From an uncultured Sutterella sp. (GTDB lineage Bacteria > Pseudomonadota > Gammaproteobacteria > Burkholderiales > Burkholderiaceae_F): a stretch of 14,639 bases of DNA. The stretch covers positions 1 to 14,639 of the forward strand of contig CAKQKT010000044.1 of assembly GCA_934249275.1 (NCBI GenBank). The letters run 5' to 3'. The notes beneath the pieces are model-generated. The model searched no databases, was not told the DNA's origin, and saw only the letters and a list, made by a program, of their open reading frames with translations. Positions 1-7,277 of the stretch are shown in pieces (the stretch's first letter is position 1; each line of letters begins with the position of its first letter). The position numbers and the translations under genes are program-made.

Positions 1-34
1 CGACACAAGGGGTTAAGAGGCTACGGACGAATCG

Positions 35-53
35 GTTATGAACGTTTCATAAC
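35..53. promoter_or_regulatory. 19-bp hyphenated palindrome, possible operator
   Basis: GTTATGAA and TTCATAAC form a perfect 8-3-8 inverted repeat with AACGTT at the centre. It lies in the first 100 bases, where I see no gene, and outside the ppsR terminator. The centre resembles LacI-family operators (seen as a motif only), but the odd spacing is not typical. It may serve a gene beyond the left edge. Confidence 0.3.
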
Positions 54-96
54 TTATCCCCGCGAAGTCAGGGTAAGCCGGTTCATATTCTTGGAA

Positions 97-137
97 AAGG
101 AAACGGGCCCACAGTCTTGGGTGACTGCGGGCCCGTT
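97..137 (-). terminator. Intrinsic terminator of ppsR
   Basis: A 15-bp stem with one mismatch (102-116 with 123-137) closes a 6-base loop. Read on the minus strand, it is followed by a T-rich run (complement of 94-103). It lies 46 bases past the ppsR stop and ends the leftward transcription unit. Confidence 0.85.
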
Positions 138-182
138 GGATATTTGCGGTGTCAGAAATCCGCTCGGCGCCTGGACGAAGCG

Positions 183-1028
183 TCAGGGACGGCGCTTGTC
201 GAGGCCGAGGTCGGCCATGATCGTGGCGGAGATTTCTTCAATCGACTTCGTCGTGGAATTGAGCCAGCGGATGCCTTCGCGTGCCATCAGACCTTCGGCA
301 TCGGCGATTTCCTGGCGGCAGTTTTCAATGCTCGCGTAATGGCTGTTCGGACGGCGTTCGTTGCGGATTTCCGAGAGGCGTTCGGGCTTGATGGACAGGC
401 CGAAGAGCTTGCTGCGAAGCGGGATGAGCGCGTCCGGGAGCGAGCCGCGGTCGAAGTCCTCGGGAATGAGCGGGTAGTTGGCAACCTTGAGGCCGAACTG
501 CATGGCGAGGTAGAGCGACGTCGGGGTCTTGCCGGAGCGGGAGACGCCCACGAGAATCACGTCGGCTTCGTCAAGGCCGCGGTTCGTCTGGCCGTCGTCG
601 TGCTGCAGCGTGTAGTCGATGGCGGCGATGCGGCGGTTGTAGCGCGCGTCGTCGCGAATGCGGTGGCTCTGGCCGATGGAGTGGGCGCTCTTCATGCCGA
701 GTTCGGTTTCGAGCGGGCCGACGAACTTGCGGAAGAGGTCGATGATGTGGCCGCTCACGTGCTCGTTGAACGTGCGCATGATGTCCGGATCCACGAAGGT
801 CGTGAAGATGATCGGACGAAGGCCCTCGTCCTTTTCCACCTGATTGATGTGCTTGGCGACTTCAAGCGCCTTTTCGACCGTATTGACGAACGGAATGCGC
901 GTCTGATGGTATTCAAGGTCGGGGAACTGCGTCATGATCGAATGCGCGAGCGTTTCGGCGGTAATGGCTGTGCCGTCGCTCACGATGAAGATCTGTCGGC
1001 AGGAATCGCACTTCTGAGTGTCTGTCAT
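183..1028 (-). CDS. ppsR: PEP synthase regulatory protein (bifunctional kinase/pyrophosphorylase)
   Basis: This 281-residue protein belongs to the PpsR/DUF299 family. Known members switch PEP synthase off by ADP-dependent phosphorylation of a threonine beside the catalytic histidine, and on by Pi-dependent dephosphorylation. Seen here: the N-terminal SDGTAITAE segment (17-25), HDDG at 143-146, and the family P-loop GVSRSGKTPTS at 161-171, followed by the LYLA and ANYPL segments. Length is normal for the family (about 270-280). Its target, ppsA, lies 3.2 kb away on the other strand, and the Thr-Cys-His target site is intact there. It follows the molybdate permease gene by 93 bases. There is no clear ribosome binding site; promoter-like hexamers lie almost against the ATG, so it may have its own start and a very short leader. 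The call is secure; the regulation is inference. Confidence 0.95.
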   Translation of the reverse strand: MTDTQKCDSCRQIFIVSDGTAITAETLAHSIMTQFPDLEYHQTRIPFVNTVEKALEVAKHINQVEKDEGLRPIIFTTFVDPDIMRTFNEHVSGHIIDLFRKFVGPLETELGMKSAHSIGQSHRIRDDARYNRRIAAIDYTLQHDDGQTNRGLDEADVILVGVSRSGKTPTSLYLAMQFGLKVANYPLIPEDFDRGSLPDALIPLRSKLFGLSIKPERLSEIRNERRPNSHYASIENCRQEIADAEGLMAREGIRWLNSTTKSIEEISATIMADLGLDKRRP

Positions 1029-1033
1029 GGCGG

Positions 1034-1063
1034 ATAAAAGAAAAGGATTGGGTAATCCGTCAA
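1034..1063 (-). promoter_or_regulatory. Possible ppsR promoter with very short leader
   Basis: On the minus strand TTGACG (complement of 1058-1063) is followed after 18 bases by TTTTAT (complement of 1034-1039). Transcription would start about at the ppsR ATG at 1028, which fits the absence of a Shine-Dalgarno sequence. The -10 matches the consensus at only 4 of 6 bases. Confidence 0.3.
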
Positions 1064-1121
1064 TTCTACCTGATCATCACGCATGGAGGCGATGCGGATG
1101 CGGGTTTGCCGCGGTTTGGAA

Positions 1122-1811
1122 TTAAAGCCTGGGACTTCTGCGCATGAGAAGCTCTGCGGCGAGGAAGATGAGCGCTGCAAAAAGCGATAGAAGAAGGCAG
1201 AGCGCGTTGGCTGCGTCGAAGTCCGCGCGCGAGACCGCGTTGAAGATTTCGAGCGAAAGCGTGTTGGTGCGCTCCGAGATGTTGCCGCCGAGCATCATCG
1301 TGATGCCGACTTCGCCCGAGACGCGGGCGCATCCGAGAAGAAGCGCGGCCGCAAGGCTGGGCCTCACGAGCGGGAGCGTCACGTGAAGAAAGACGTCCCG
1401 GCTGCCGGCGCCGTGAATGCGCGCCGCCTCCTCGAGCTTCATGAGGCGCGGCGAGGCGAAGGCTGCCTGAAGGGGCCTGACGACGAGCGGAAGCCCGGCG
1501 ATGAAGCCGGCAAGCGTCACGGCCGTTTCGTTGAAGATGAGAGAGAGTCCGAAGGGCTCGATGGAGCTCCCGACAAAACCGGTGCGCCCGAGCACAGTGA
1601 GCAGCATGTAGCCGAGCGCAACGGGCGGAAAGACGAGTGGAATCGTGATGACGAAGCCGAGGACGCGCGGGGCGGGTCCGGACGCCCTCGCAAGGTAGTA
1701 GCCGGCGAGCGGCCCCGCGACAAGGAAGAGCGCGAGCGTGACGAGGCACGTCTTGGCGGTGAGCGCAAGCGAGAAGAGAAGCTGCGGCTCTTCAAGAATC
1801 AGGCTGAACAT
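1122..1811 (-). CDS. modB: Molybdate-type ABC transporter permease
   Basis: A 229-residue inner-membrane permease of the ModB type. It would pair with the binding protein and ATPase encoded just upstream to import molybdate or tungstate. Several hydrophobic spans are visible. The ABC permease EAA loop lies at about 127-147 (EEAARIHGAGSRDVFLHVTLP region), and the ModB hallmark SGEVG..MMLGGNI....TNTLSLEI at about 165-189. Length matches ModB (about 225-230). It is the last of the three transporter genes, 27 bases after modA, which indicates one transcript. No strong ribosome binding site precedes the ATG. Molybdate as substrate is inferred from family hallmarks; tungstate cannot be excluded. 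Confidence 0.92.
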   Translation of the reverse strand: MFSLILEEPQLLFSLALTAKTCLVTLALFLVAGPLAGYYLARASGPAPRVLGFVITIPLVFPPVALGYMLLTVLGRTGFVGSSIEPFGLSLIFNETAVTLAGFIAGLPLVVRPLQAAFASPRLMKLEEAARIHGAGSRDVFLHVTLPLVRPSLAAALLLGCARVSGEVGITMMLGGNISERTNTLSLEIFNAVSRADFDAANALCLLLSLFAALIFLAAELLMRRSPRL

Positions 1812-1838
1812 GGCGGGGCTCGGGTTGCTGGCGCGGCA

Positions 1839-2573
1839 TTACTGGATGCCGAACTTCTTGAGCACGGCTCTGGCCTTGTCGGAGGCCAGGAAGTCCATGA
1901 AGGCCTTCACGTCCGCATCGGCTTCGGCGCCGCGAACCGGACGGGCGGTCATGTGCACGACGGCGCTTTCGTCATGGATGGCAATGTGGCCGCCGAGCTT
2001 GTCGGTGCCGGACTTGAGAACGGCGAGGTTGACGAAGCCCGCGTCCATGTTGCCGGTCGTCACATAGGAGTAGACCTGCGGAACGGTGCCCACAACCTGA
2101 AGCTTGGGCGCGACCTTGGCTTCAAGTCCAGCGGCCTGAAGCCATTTGGCGGCGGAGCGGCCGTAGATGGCGGCCTTCGGGTTGGGGGAGGCGACGCTCT
2201 TGACGGCGTCGAGCGCAATGTCCTCGGCCTTTTCAAGATTGAGGCCCTTGCGCCAGACGAGCACGAGCGGCGTGTCGCCGAGGCGGCGGGCGGCCGGAGC
2301 GAGATCGTCGTTGAACTTTGCAAGCGTCGCTTCGTCGGAGATGACGACGTTGACGCCGTTGCCGTGCTTGACCTGGGCGAGCATCTGGCCGATGTTGCCG
2401 CCGAAGCTCTTTTCAACGGCGACGCCCGTTTCCTTCTGATAAAGCGATGCGAGGGCGTCGACCATCTTGACGTAGCCCGCACCGGTCGTGACCACGACCT
2501 GAGCGGCATTGGCGGCGCCGGCGGCAAAGGCGGAGACGGCGGCAAGAGAAATGAGAAGCGACTTGAGTTTCAT
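1839..2573 (-). CDS. modA: Molybdate-type periplasmic binding protein
   Basis: A 244-residue ModA-like solute-binding protein that would capture the oxyanion in the periplasm and hand it to ModB. A Sec signal peptide is clear: KLK at the start, a hydrophobic core, and a probable cleavage after ANA at residue 23. The mature part starts with the binding-protein pattern of a VTTGAGY strand, then a helix, FGGNIGQMLAQV, and VVISDEATLAKF, comparable to ModA's gaSg..Qi..G....fiSA layout. The ASLT-type first motif is replaced by TGAGYVKM, so this is a divergent ModA clade and the exact anion is uncertain. An AAGGA ribosome binding site sits upstream of the ATG. It lies 19 bases after the ATPase gene, in the order ATPase-binding protein-permease. 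Confidence 0.88.
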   Translation of the reverse strand: MKLKSLLISLAAVSAFAAGAANAAQVVVTTGAGYVKMVDALASLYQKETGVAVEKSFGGNIGQMLAQVKHGNGVNVVISDEATLAKFNDDLAPAARRLGDTPLVLVWRKGLNLEKAEDIALDAVKSVASPNPKAAIYGRSAAKWLQAAGLEAKVAPKLQVVGTVPQVYSYVTTGNMDAGFVNLAVLKSGTDKLGGHIAIHDESAVVHMTARPVRGAEADADVKAFMDFLASDKARAVLKKFGIQ

Positions 2574-2592
2574 GACGGGGGGATCCTTGGTG

Positions 2593-3273
2593 TCAGTCAG
2601 AAACGGGCGAATGCGTGATGCCCGTGATGCGTCCGTCCTTCATCTGAAGAACGGTTTTGGCAAGCCGCTCGGCTTCGTCGGCGGCATGCGTGATGTAGAG
2701 AACGGGAATGCCCGTGATCTCTGGAATGCGTTCGAAATAGCCGAGGAGCTCGGCCTTGCGCTCCGAGTCGAGGCTCGCGAGCGGCTCGTCCATGATGAGG
2801 AGCGTTTCGGCTGCGAGAATGGCGCGGCCGAGCGCCGCGCGCTGGCTTTCGCCGCCCGAGAGCGTGTTCGGACGCCGGTTGAGCAGATGGCCGATCCCGA
2901 GAACCTCGATGAGGCGTGCGGAATCCGCCGCGGACTTGCGACGGCCGAACTTTTGGCCGAAGAGCAGGTTCTCGCGGACGGTGAGGTGCGGGAAAAGACG
3001 GTGGGACTGAAAGACGAATCCGATGCCGCGCTTCTCTACGGGGAGGTCGACGGACGGATGGTCGGAATGAAAAACGCGGCCGTTGACGGCAATCGTGCCG
3101 CGGACGGGCTTCACGAGGCCGGCGATGCTGCCCGCAAGCGTCGACTTGCCGCAGCCCGAAGGACCGAGCACGGCCGTGAAGCCGTCGCCGGGAAGCTCGC
3201 AGTCGGCTTCAAGCGTGAAGCCCGGAAGCTGCGTCGTGAAGTGAAGGGAAATCATGGTCGAACCAACCGCCAT
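2593..3273 (-). CDS. modC: Molybdate-type ABC transporter ATPase, short form without MOP domain
   Basis: A 226-residue ABC ATPase that would power ModAB. Walker A GPSGCGKST is at 37-45, the Q-loop at Gln89, the signature LSGGE at 138-142, Walker B LLIMDE at 158-163, the SLD D-loop at 167-169 and the switch histidine near 196. Classical ModC is about 350 residues and carries a C-terminal molybdate-binding MOP domain; here the protein stops right after the ATPase core, so self-regulation through MOP is missing. Similar short ATPases occur in tungstate-type importers, so the substrate could be tungstate. A second Met (residue 7, at 3255) is an equally good start, because family homology begins there and neither ATG has a clear ribosome binding site. 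Confidence 0.88.
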   Translation of the reverse strand: MAVGSTMISLHFTTQLPGFTLEADCELPGDGFTAVLGPSGCGKSTLAGSIAGLVKPVRGTIAVNGRVFHSDHPSVDLPVEKRGIGFVFQSHRLFPHLTVRENLLFGQKFGRRKSAADSARLIEVLGIGHLLNRRPNTLSGGESQRAALGRAILAAETLLIMDEPLASLDSERKAELLGYFERIPEITGIPVLYITHAADEAERLAKTVLQMKDGRITGITHSPVSD

Positions 3274-3293
3274 TCATTTTTGGAATAGCGGTT
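3265..3293. repeat. Inverted repeat AACCGC-N17-GCGGTT at the modC start
   Basis: AACCGC (3265-3270) and GCGGTT (3288-3293) are perfect 6-bp arms around the first possible modC start codon. If translation starts at 3255, the repeat lies in the leader and could form a hairpin or act as an operator. It is not a recognisable ModE box, and it is too small for a molybdenum cofactor riboswitch. Confidence 0.25.
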
Positions 3294-3363
3294 AGTTTAC
3301 CAAGATTTTTGCGTGAGGACGGAAGTTGGATAAAAATCGCAGGGCAGGTCGAAGCCTGAGGAA

Positions 3364-4020
3364 TCAAAGGTCGCGGGCGAGGGCGGCTTCGATTTCGGCG
3401 ACGCCTTCGAGAACGCCGGCGGCAAGTGCGTAGAAGCGTGCATCCTCGCGGGCGCGGATGGCGGCAGCGAATGCCGGAATCCATTTGCAGGCGTGCGCCT
3501 CGAAGAATTCGGCGGCGGCTTTGGGCTCGCTCTTGAGAATCAGCACGGTGAGAAAGCCGAACTGCAGGCCGAGATGGTCTTCGGGAACGCCGAGAATGCC
3601 TGCCGTTTCGAGCCCCGCGTCGGCGTAGGCCTTGCGGCACTCAAGCTGTGAGAGGGGGATTTCGTCCTTGTGGAGCCAGGCGGATTCGGCAAGCGGGACC
3701 GTGTTCTCGCAGGTGCCGAGGAAGAGTCTCGCGTATTCGCGCTCAAGCTCGAGGGCTTGGGGAGCGGGGGCGTTGAGGACGGCTTCGAATGGAGCGGGAT
3801 TGACGCCGAGCTCGACGGCAAGGCCTGCGGCGGCCTGCATCGCATCGGCGTAGCGCTCGTAGGCGTCGGCGGCCTCGGGCTGAAGAAAGATGGCGGAAAG
3901 CGCGTCGAAGACGGACTGGCGCGCAAAGTCCTGCAGCTGCTGAGTGACCACGGGGCTCGTCTCTCTTGTGATGGTGGGTCGAAGATCCGTTTCGGAGGGG
4001 GGCGGAACGGTTTCTGCCAT
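3364..4020 (-). CDS. TorD/DmsD-family molybdoenzyme chaperone
   Basis: A 218-residue, mostly helical cytoplasmic protein of the TorD/DmsD/NarJ superfamily. Known members bind the twin-arginine leader of a molybdoenzyme catalytic subunit and hold it until the molybdenum cofactor is inserted. Seen: EYARLFLGT at 95-103 with the following P-L-AESAW segment, and the family hallmark EDHLGLQFGFL at 147-157 (compare DH(I/L)G.EL.F). Length is usual (about 190-220). The first 25 residues look disordered. No molybdoenzyme gene is in the window, so the client is unknown. The gene leads the minus-strand row and lies 90 bases before the molybdate ATPase, tying the chaperone to molybdenum supply. It is divergent from ppsA. 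The ribosome binding site is weak. Confidence 0.88.
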   Translation of the reverse strand: MAETVPPPSETDLRPTITRETSPVVTQQLQDFARQSVFDALSAIFLQPEAADAYERYADAMQAAAGLAVELGVNPAPFEAVLNAPAPQALELEREYARLFLGTCENTVPLAESAWLHKDEIPLSQLECRKAYADAGLETAGILGVPEDHLGLQFGFLTVLILKSEPKAAAEFFEAHACKWIPAFAAAIRAREDARFYALAAGVLEGVAEIEAALARDL

Positions 4021-4051
4021 TTTATCCGCATCACGCCGGCTCTGCGGGCGG

Positions 4052-4069
4052 CTAGGCAGTAGTGCCTAG
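4052..4069. repeat. Perfect inverted repeat CTAGGCA-4-TGCCTAG
   Basis: Two perfect 7-bp arms (4052-4058, 4063-4069) around GTAG lie 32 bases upstream of the torD-like ATG, in the divergent interval to ppsA. Position and symmetry suit a regulator binding site. There is no T-tract, so it is not a terminator. I do not recognise the regulator. Confidence 0.35.
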
Positions 4070-4237
4070 ATGCTCTCAATGGAAGCAGGGTTCCGTTTAG
4101 GTTTCGTCAATTGTTGCTATTACGAGTCACTTAAACCGCATGAAATTGCCGTGCAGGATCAAAAAAACTGCAGGTTGCACAATATTTCAGCCCATAAAGC
4201 GCGCTGAACGGGTAAAATCCCCCACAATTGAACCACC

Positions 4238-4254
4238 GCCCCGGCTGTTGGGGC
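4238..4254 (+). other. Small GC hairpin just before the ppsA ribosome binding site
   Basis: GCCCC (4238-4242) pairs with GGGGC (4250-4254) around a 7-base loop, ending three bases before the AAGAGGA ribosome binding site. A TAAAAT hexamer at 4213-4218 could be the -10 of the ppsA promoter, although no matching -35 is clear. A role in translation is only a possibility. Confidence 0.2.
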
Positions 4255-4268
4255 TTAAGAGGATAAGC

Positions 4269-6641
4269 ATGGTACAGGGTCGTTACGTATTCCCCTTTAG
4301 TCAGCTTCGCATGACCGACGTCGATCGCGTCGGCGGCAAGAACGCTTCGCTTGGTGAACTGCTCAGCCAGCTCACGAGCGCCGGCATTCGCGTGCCGGAC
4401 GGTTTCGCCACCACGGCCGAAGCCTTCCGCCTCTTCCTGAAGGAAGGCGGTCTTGAAGAACGCATCGCTCAGCGTCTGAGCACGCTTGATGTCGACGACG
4501 TCAAGGCTCTCGCCGTTGCCGGCGCTGAAATCCGCGGCTGGATTGAAGCCGCTCCGTTCCCCGCCGAGCTCGAAAAGGAAATCCGCGAATTCTATGAATG
4601 GCTCAAGGACGGTCAGGAAGAAATCTCCGTCGCCGTTCGCTCTTCCGCTACGGCTGAAGACCTTCCGGACGCCTCTTTTGCCGGTCAGCAGGAAACCGTG
4701 CTCAACGTCGTCGGCATCGACGCCGTCTTCAAGCACATGAAGGAGGTCTTTGCCTCCCTCTACAACGACCGCGCCATTTCCTACCGCGTTCACAAGGGCT
4801 TCACGCACGCCGAAGTCGCCCTGTCCGCCGGCGTGCAGCGCATGTGCCGCTCCGACCGCGGCGCTGCCGGCGTGATGTTCACGCTCGACACCGAATCCGG
4901 CTTCGACCAGGTCGTCTTCATCACCGCCTCCTACGGCCTCGGCGAAACCGTGGTCCAGGGCGCCGTGAACCCGGACGAATTCTATGTTCACAAGCCCATC
5001 CTTGATGCCGGCAAGTATCCGATCATCCGCAAGACGCTCGGCTCCAAGCTCATCAAGATGGAATTCGAATCCGACAAGTCCGCCGGCCGCACGGTCCGCA
5101 CGGTCGACGTCCCGGCTGAAGACCGCCGCCAGTTCGCCATCACCGACGAAGACGTGATCGAGCTCGCCCGCTTCGCCCGCATCATTGAAAAGCACTACGG
5201 TCGTCCGATGGACATCGAATGGGGCAAGGACGGCAACGACGGCAAGATCTACATTCTTCAGGCTCGTCCGGAAACGGTCAAGTCCCAGCAGAACAAGGCC
5301 GACGTCCAGCTTCGCTACACGCTCAAGTCCAAGGGCCGCCTGCTTTGCCAGGGCCGCGCCATCGGCCAGAAGATCGGCTCCGGTCCGGTCCGCATCGTTG
5401 AAAGCGCTGCCGAAATGGACCGTGTCCAGGCCGGCGACGTTCTCGTCACGGACATGACCGACCCCAACTGGGAACCGGTGATGAAGAAGGCTTCCGCCAT
5501 CGTGACGAACCGCGGCGGCCGCACCTGCCACGCCGCCATCATCGCCCGCGAACTCGGCATCCCGGCCGTTGTCGGTTGCGGCGACGCCACGGAACGCCTC
5601 TGCGAAAACGACGAAGTGACGGTGTCCTGCGCCGAAGGCGACACGGGCAACATCTACGAAGGCATCCAGGAAGTCGCTGTTGAAGAGGTTCAGCGCGGCG
5701 CCCTGCCGGAAATCCCGGTCAAGATCATGATGAACGTCGGCAACCCGCAGCTCGCCTTCGAGTTCCAGGCCATCCCGAACAAGGGTGTCGGCCTTGCCCG
5801 CCTCGAGTTCATCATCAACAACAACATCGGCATCCACCCGAAGGTTGTTCTTGACTACCCGAACGTTCCGAGCGAACTCCGCGACGCCGCCGAACGCCTT
5901 TCCGCCGGCTATGCCAGCCCGAAGGAATTCTTCGAGAAGCGCATCGCCGAAGGCGTGGCCACCATCGCCGCCGCCTTCTATCCGAAGAAGGTCATCGTCC
6001 GCATGTCCGACTTCAAGTCCAATGAGTATCGCAAGCTCATCGGCGGCGCTCTCTATGAGCCGGAAGAAGAAAATCCCATGCTCGGCTTCCGCGGCGCCTC
6101 CCGCTACATCTCGAACCAGTTCGCCGAATGCTTCGCGATGGAATGCCGCGCCATGAAGTTCGTCCGTGACGAAATGGGCCTCACCAACGTCGAACTCATG
6201 ATTCCGTTCGTCCGCACGCTCAACGAAGCCAAGCGCGTCAACGAAATCATGGAACAGCACGGCCTCAAGCGCGGCGTCAACGGCCTTCGCCTCAACATGA
6301 TGTGCGAAATTCCGTCCAACGCCGTTCTCGCCGACCAGTTTCTCGACTACTTCGACGGCTTCTCCATCGGCTCCAACGACATGACGCAGCTCGCCCTCGG
6401 TCTCGACCGCGACTCCGGCCTCGTCGCCGCGTCCTTCGACGAACGCGATCCGGCCGTCAAGGCGCTCCTCGCCATGGCCATCAAGGCCTGCCGCGCTCGC
6501 GGCAAGTACGTCGGCATCTGCGGCCAGGGTCCTTCCGACCACGCCGACTTCGCCGCCTGGCTGATGGAACAGGGCATCGAGTCCATCTCGCTCAACCCCG
6601 ACACGGTTGTCGATACGTGGCGCCGCCTCGCCGCCAAGTAA
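4269..6641 (+). CDS. ppsA: Phosphoenolpyruvate synthase
   Basis: A 790-residue PEP synthase (pyruvate, water dikinase). It converts pyruvate and ATP to PEP, AMP and phosphate for gluconeogenesis. Domains in order: N-terminal ATP-grasp (about 1-340, [11 protein letters not shown] near the start and [20 protein letters not shown]), swivelling phosphohistidine domain with [21 protein letters not shown], and the C-terminal TIM-barrel PEP/pyruvate domain with [10 protein letters not shown]. By codon count the catalytic histidine is His421, the regulatory threonine Thr419 and the catalytic cysteine Cys751, the same numbers as in E. coli PpsA. The start at 4269 is preceded by AAGAGGA; an in-frame ATG at 4140 would add 43 unrelated residues and is rejected. 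Codon choice is strongly biased to C-ending codons and GAA, which suggests high expression. A terminator follows directly, so it is monocistronic. Confidence 0.97.
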   Translation: MVQGRYVFPFSQLRMTDVDRVGGKNASLGELLSQLTSAGIRVPDGFATTAEAFRLFLKEGGLEERIAQRLSTLDVDDVKALAVAGAEIRGWIEAAPFPAELEKEIREFYEWLKDGQEEISVAVRSSATAEDLPDASFAGQQETVLNVVGIDAVFKHMKEVFASLYNDRAISYRVHKGFTHAEVALSAGVQRMCRSDRGAAGVMFTLDTESGFDQVVFITASYGLGETVVQGAVNPDEFYVHKPILDAGKYPIIRKTLGSKLIKMEFESDKSAGRTVRTVDVPAEDRRQFAITDEDVIELARFARIIEKHYGRPMDIEWGKDGNDGKIYILQARPETVKSQQNKADVQLRYTLKSKGRLLCQGRAIGQKIGSGPVRIVESAAEMDRVQAGDVLVTDMTDPNWEPVMKKASAIVTNRGGRTCHAAIIARELGIPAVVGCGDATERLCENDEVTVSCAEGDTGNIYEGIQEVAVEEVQRGALPEIPVKIMMNVGNPQLAFEFQAIPNKGVGLARLEFIINNNIGIHPKVVLDYPNVPSELRDAAERLSAGYASPKEFFEKRIAEGVATIAAAFYPKKVIVRMSDFKSNEYRKLIGGALYEPEEENPMLGFRGASRYISNQFAECFAMECRAMKFVRDEMGLTNVELMIPFVRTLNEAKRVNEIMEQHGLKRGVNGLRLNMMCEIPSNAVLADQFLDYFDGFSIGSNDMTQLALGLDRDSGLVAASFDERDPAVKALLAMAIKACRARGKYVGICGQGPSDHADFAAWLMEQGIESISLNPDTVVDTWRRLAAK

Positions 6642-6670
6642 TTGACGCGCTGAGACATTAGTCCAAAACA

Positions 6671-6706
6671 AAGCTCCCGCCTTCTCTGGAAGACGGGAGC
6701 TTTTTT
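6671..6706 (+). terminator. Intrinsic terminator of ppsA
   Basis: A 14-bp stem with one mismatch (6671-6684 with 6689-6702) has a TCTG loop and a run of six T. It begins 29 bases after the ppsA stop. Confidence 0.93.
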
Positions 6707-6753
6707 CATGGACGCTCGACACGGGCGGCATGCGGGCGTTCCGGCGGATTTGC

Positions 6754-6782
6754 TTGACGAAGCGCGTGAGAATGATTATCAT
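6754..6782 (+). promoter_or_regulatory. Sigma-70-type promoter of the Fur-controlled small gene
   Basis: TTGACG (6754-6759), a 17-base spacer and TATCAT (6777-6782) give near-consensus hexamers at ideal spacing. The -10 lies inside the Fur box, so bound Fur would block polymerase. The transcript would start near 6789, with a leader of about 78 bases. Confidence 0.7.
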
Positions 6783-6786
6783 TATT
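6767..6786. promoter_or_regulatory. Fur box
   Basis: TGAGAATGATTATCA (6767-6781) matches the 7-1-7 Fur consensus TGATAATnATTATCA at 13 of 14 defined bases. The 19-base window 6768-6786 matches GATAATGATAATCATTATC at 16 of 19. A second TGAGAAT half-site follows at 6792-6798 with a weak partner at 6800-6806, so two Fur dimers may bind side by side. Repression when iron is plentiful is the expected outcome from known Fur biology. Confidence 0.85.
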
Positions 6787-6866
6787 GCAAATGAGAATCG
6801 TTCGCAGAGTGCGGACGGGCAGGACCACCGAATCGCAGGCGCATTGGGGCGCCGGGAGGAAACATC

Positions 6867-7064
6867 ATGACGAAGCATGCGGCCGACAGGATGCGGGCGG
6901 CGCTCAGAACCGCGTCCACTGCGGGTCTGTCGGCATCCGCATTTTTTCTGGCGGCGCCTGTACTCGGCCTTATTGCGCCGCAGACAAGCTTTGCCGCCGC
7001 TGTTGCGGCGTTTGCCGCGGCGACAGGGCTTGATGCGATTCGGGACCGCACGCACGGCGATTGA
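6867..7064 (+). CDS. Small Fur-regulated membrane protein of unknown function
   Basis: A 65-residue protein that I do not recognise. It starts with a short basic segment (TKHAADRMRAALR), then two hydrophobic stretches at about 19-37 (containing AFFLAAPVLGLIAP) and 41-56 (AAAVAAFAAATGL), and ends in a charged tail DAIRDRTHGD; a membrane hairpin is likely. An excellent ribosome binding site, GGGAGGA, sits six bases before the ATG, with a small GGCGC/GCGCC hairpin (6838-6853) against it. The gene has its own promoter overlapped by a Fur box and its own terminator, so it is a single-gene iron-starvation unit. No iron transporter gene lies next to it. It could help an iron or haem uptake complex or be an envelope stress peptide; both are guesses. 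An untranslated regulatory RNA role for the transcript is also possible. Confidence 0.7.
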   Translation: MTKHAADRMRAALRTASTAGLSASAFFLAAPVLGLIAPQTSFAAAVAAFAAATGLDAIRDRTHGD

Positions 7065-7096
7065 TTTTCACTTTCTCAGCAGTTGAGTGAGAGTCG

Positions 7097-7137
7097 GCGC
7101 CCGCAGTTCTCTTCGGAGTATTGCGGGCGCTGTTTTT
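7097..7137 (+). terminator. Intrinsic terminator of the Fur-controlled small gene
   Basis: GCGCCCGCA (7097-7105) pairs perfectly with TGCGGGCGC (7122-7130), with a smaller inner CTC-TTCG-GAG hairpin and a run of five T at 7133-7137. Confidence 0.88.
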
Positions 7138-7230
7138 GTGCATCTTTCGGACTCTCAAATGGTAAGTGCGTGAAAACCTAGGGGCGGCTTCGTCCGCCGC
7201 TGTGCTACATTGTCTGAGCATGCCCGTCAG

Positions 7231-7269
7231 GTCCGCCGGGCGGTTCCGGCGGACTGAAGAGGCGCCTCT
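7231..7269 (+). other. Structured leader of the nfeD-like gene
   Basis: GTCCGCCGG (7231-7239) pairs perfectly with CCGGCGGAC (7246-7254) around a 6-base loop. It is followed by the perfect 12-bp palindrome AGAGGCGCCTCT (7258-7269), which abuts the AGGAG ribosome binding site. There is no T-tract, so termination is unlikely; an effect on translation or an operator role is possible. Confidence 0.35.
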
Positions 7270-7277
7270 AGGAGAAT

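Noticed and set aside
1..182. A plus-strand ORF at 91-339
   Set aside because: It starts inside the ppsR terminator stem and overlaps ppsR; no independent support.
1383..2618. A 411-codon open frame on the plus strand opposite modB and modA
   Set aside because: Shadow of two well-supported genes; Gly/Arg/Glu/Asp-rich product without family features.
3265..3363. A molybdenum-cofactor riboswitch or ModE site before modC
   Set aside because: The leader is only about 90 bases, lacks the multi-stem layout of the riboswitch, and shows no ModE-type symmetric TATA-rich box.
4140..4268. A longer ppsA start at 4140
   Set aside because: The 43 added residues do not resemble PEP synthase, and the ATG at 4269 has a good ribosome binding site and yields E. 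coli residue numbering for Thr419, His421 and Cys751.
4131..7055. A 974-codon open frame on the minus strand opposite ppsA
   Set aside because: ppsA is certain, and the antisense frame stays open because the strongly biased ppsA codons avoid TTA, CTA and TCA. The product has no recognisable domain, with Asp/Val/Ala-rich composition typical of an antisense shadow.
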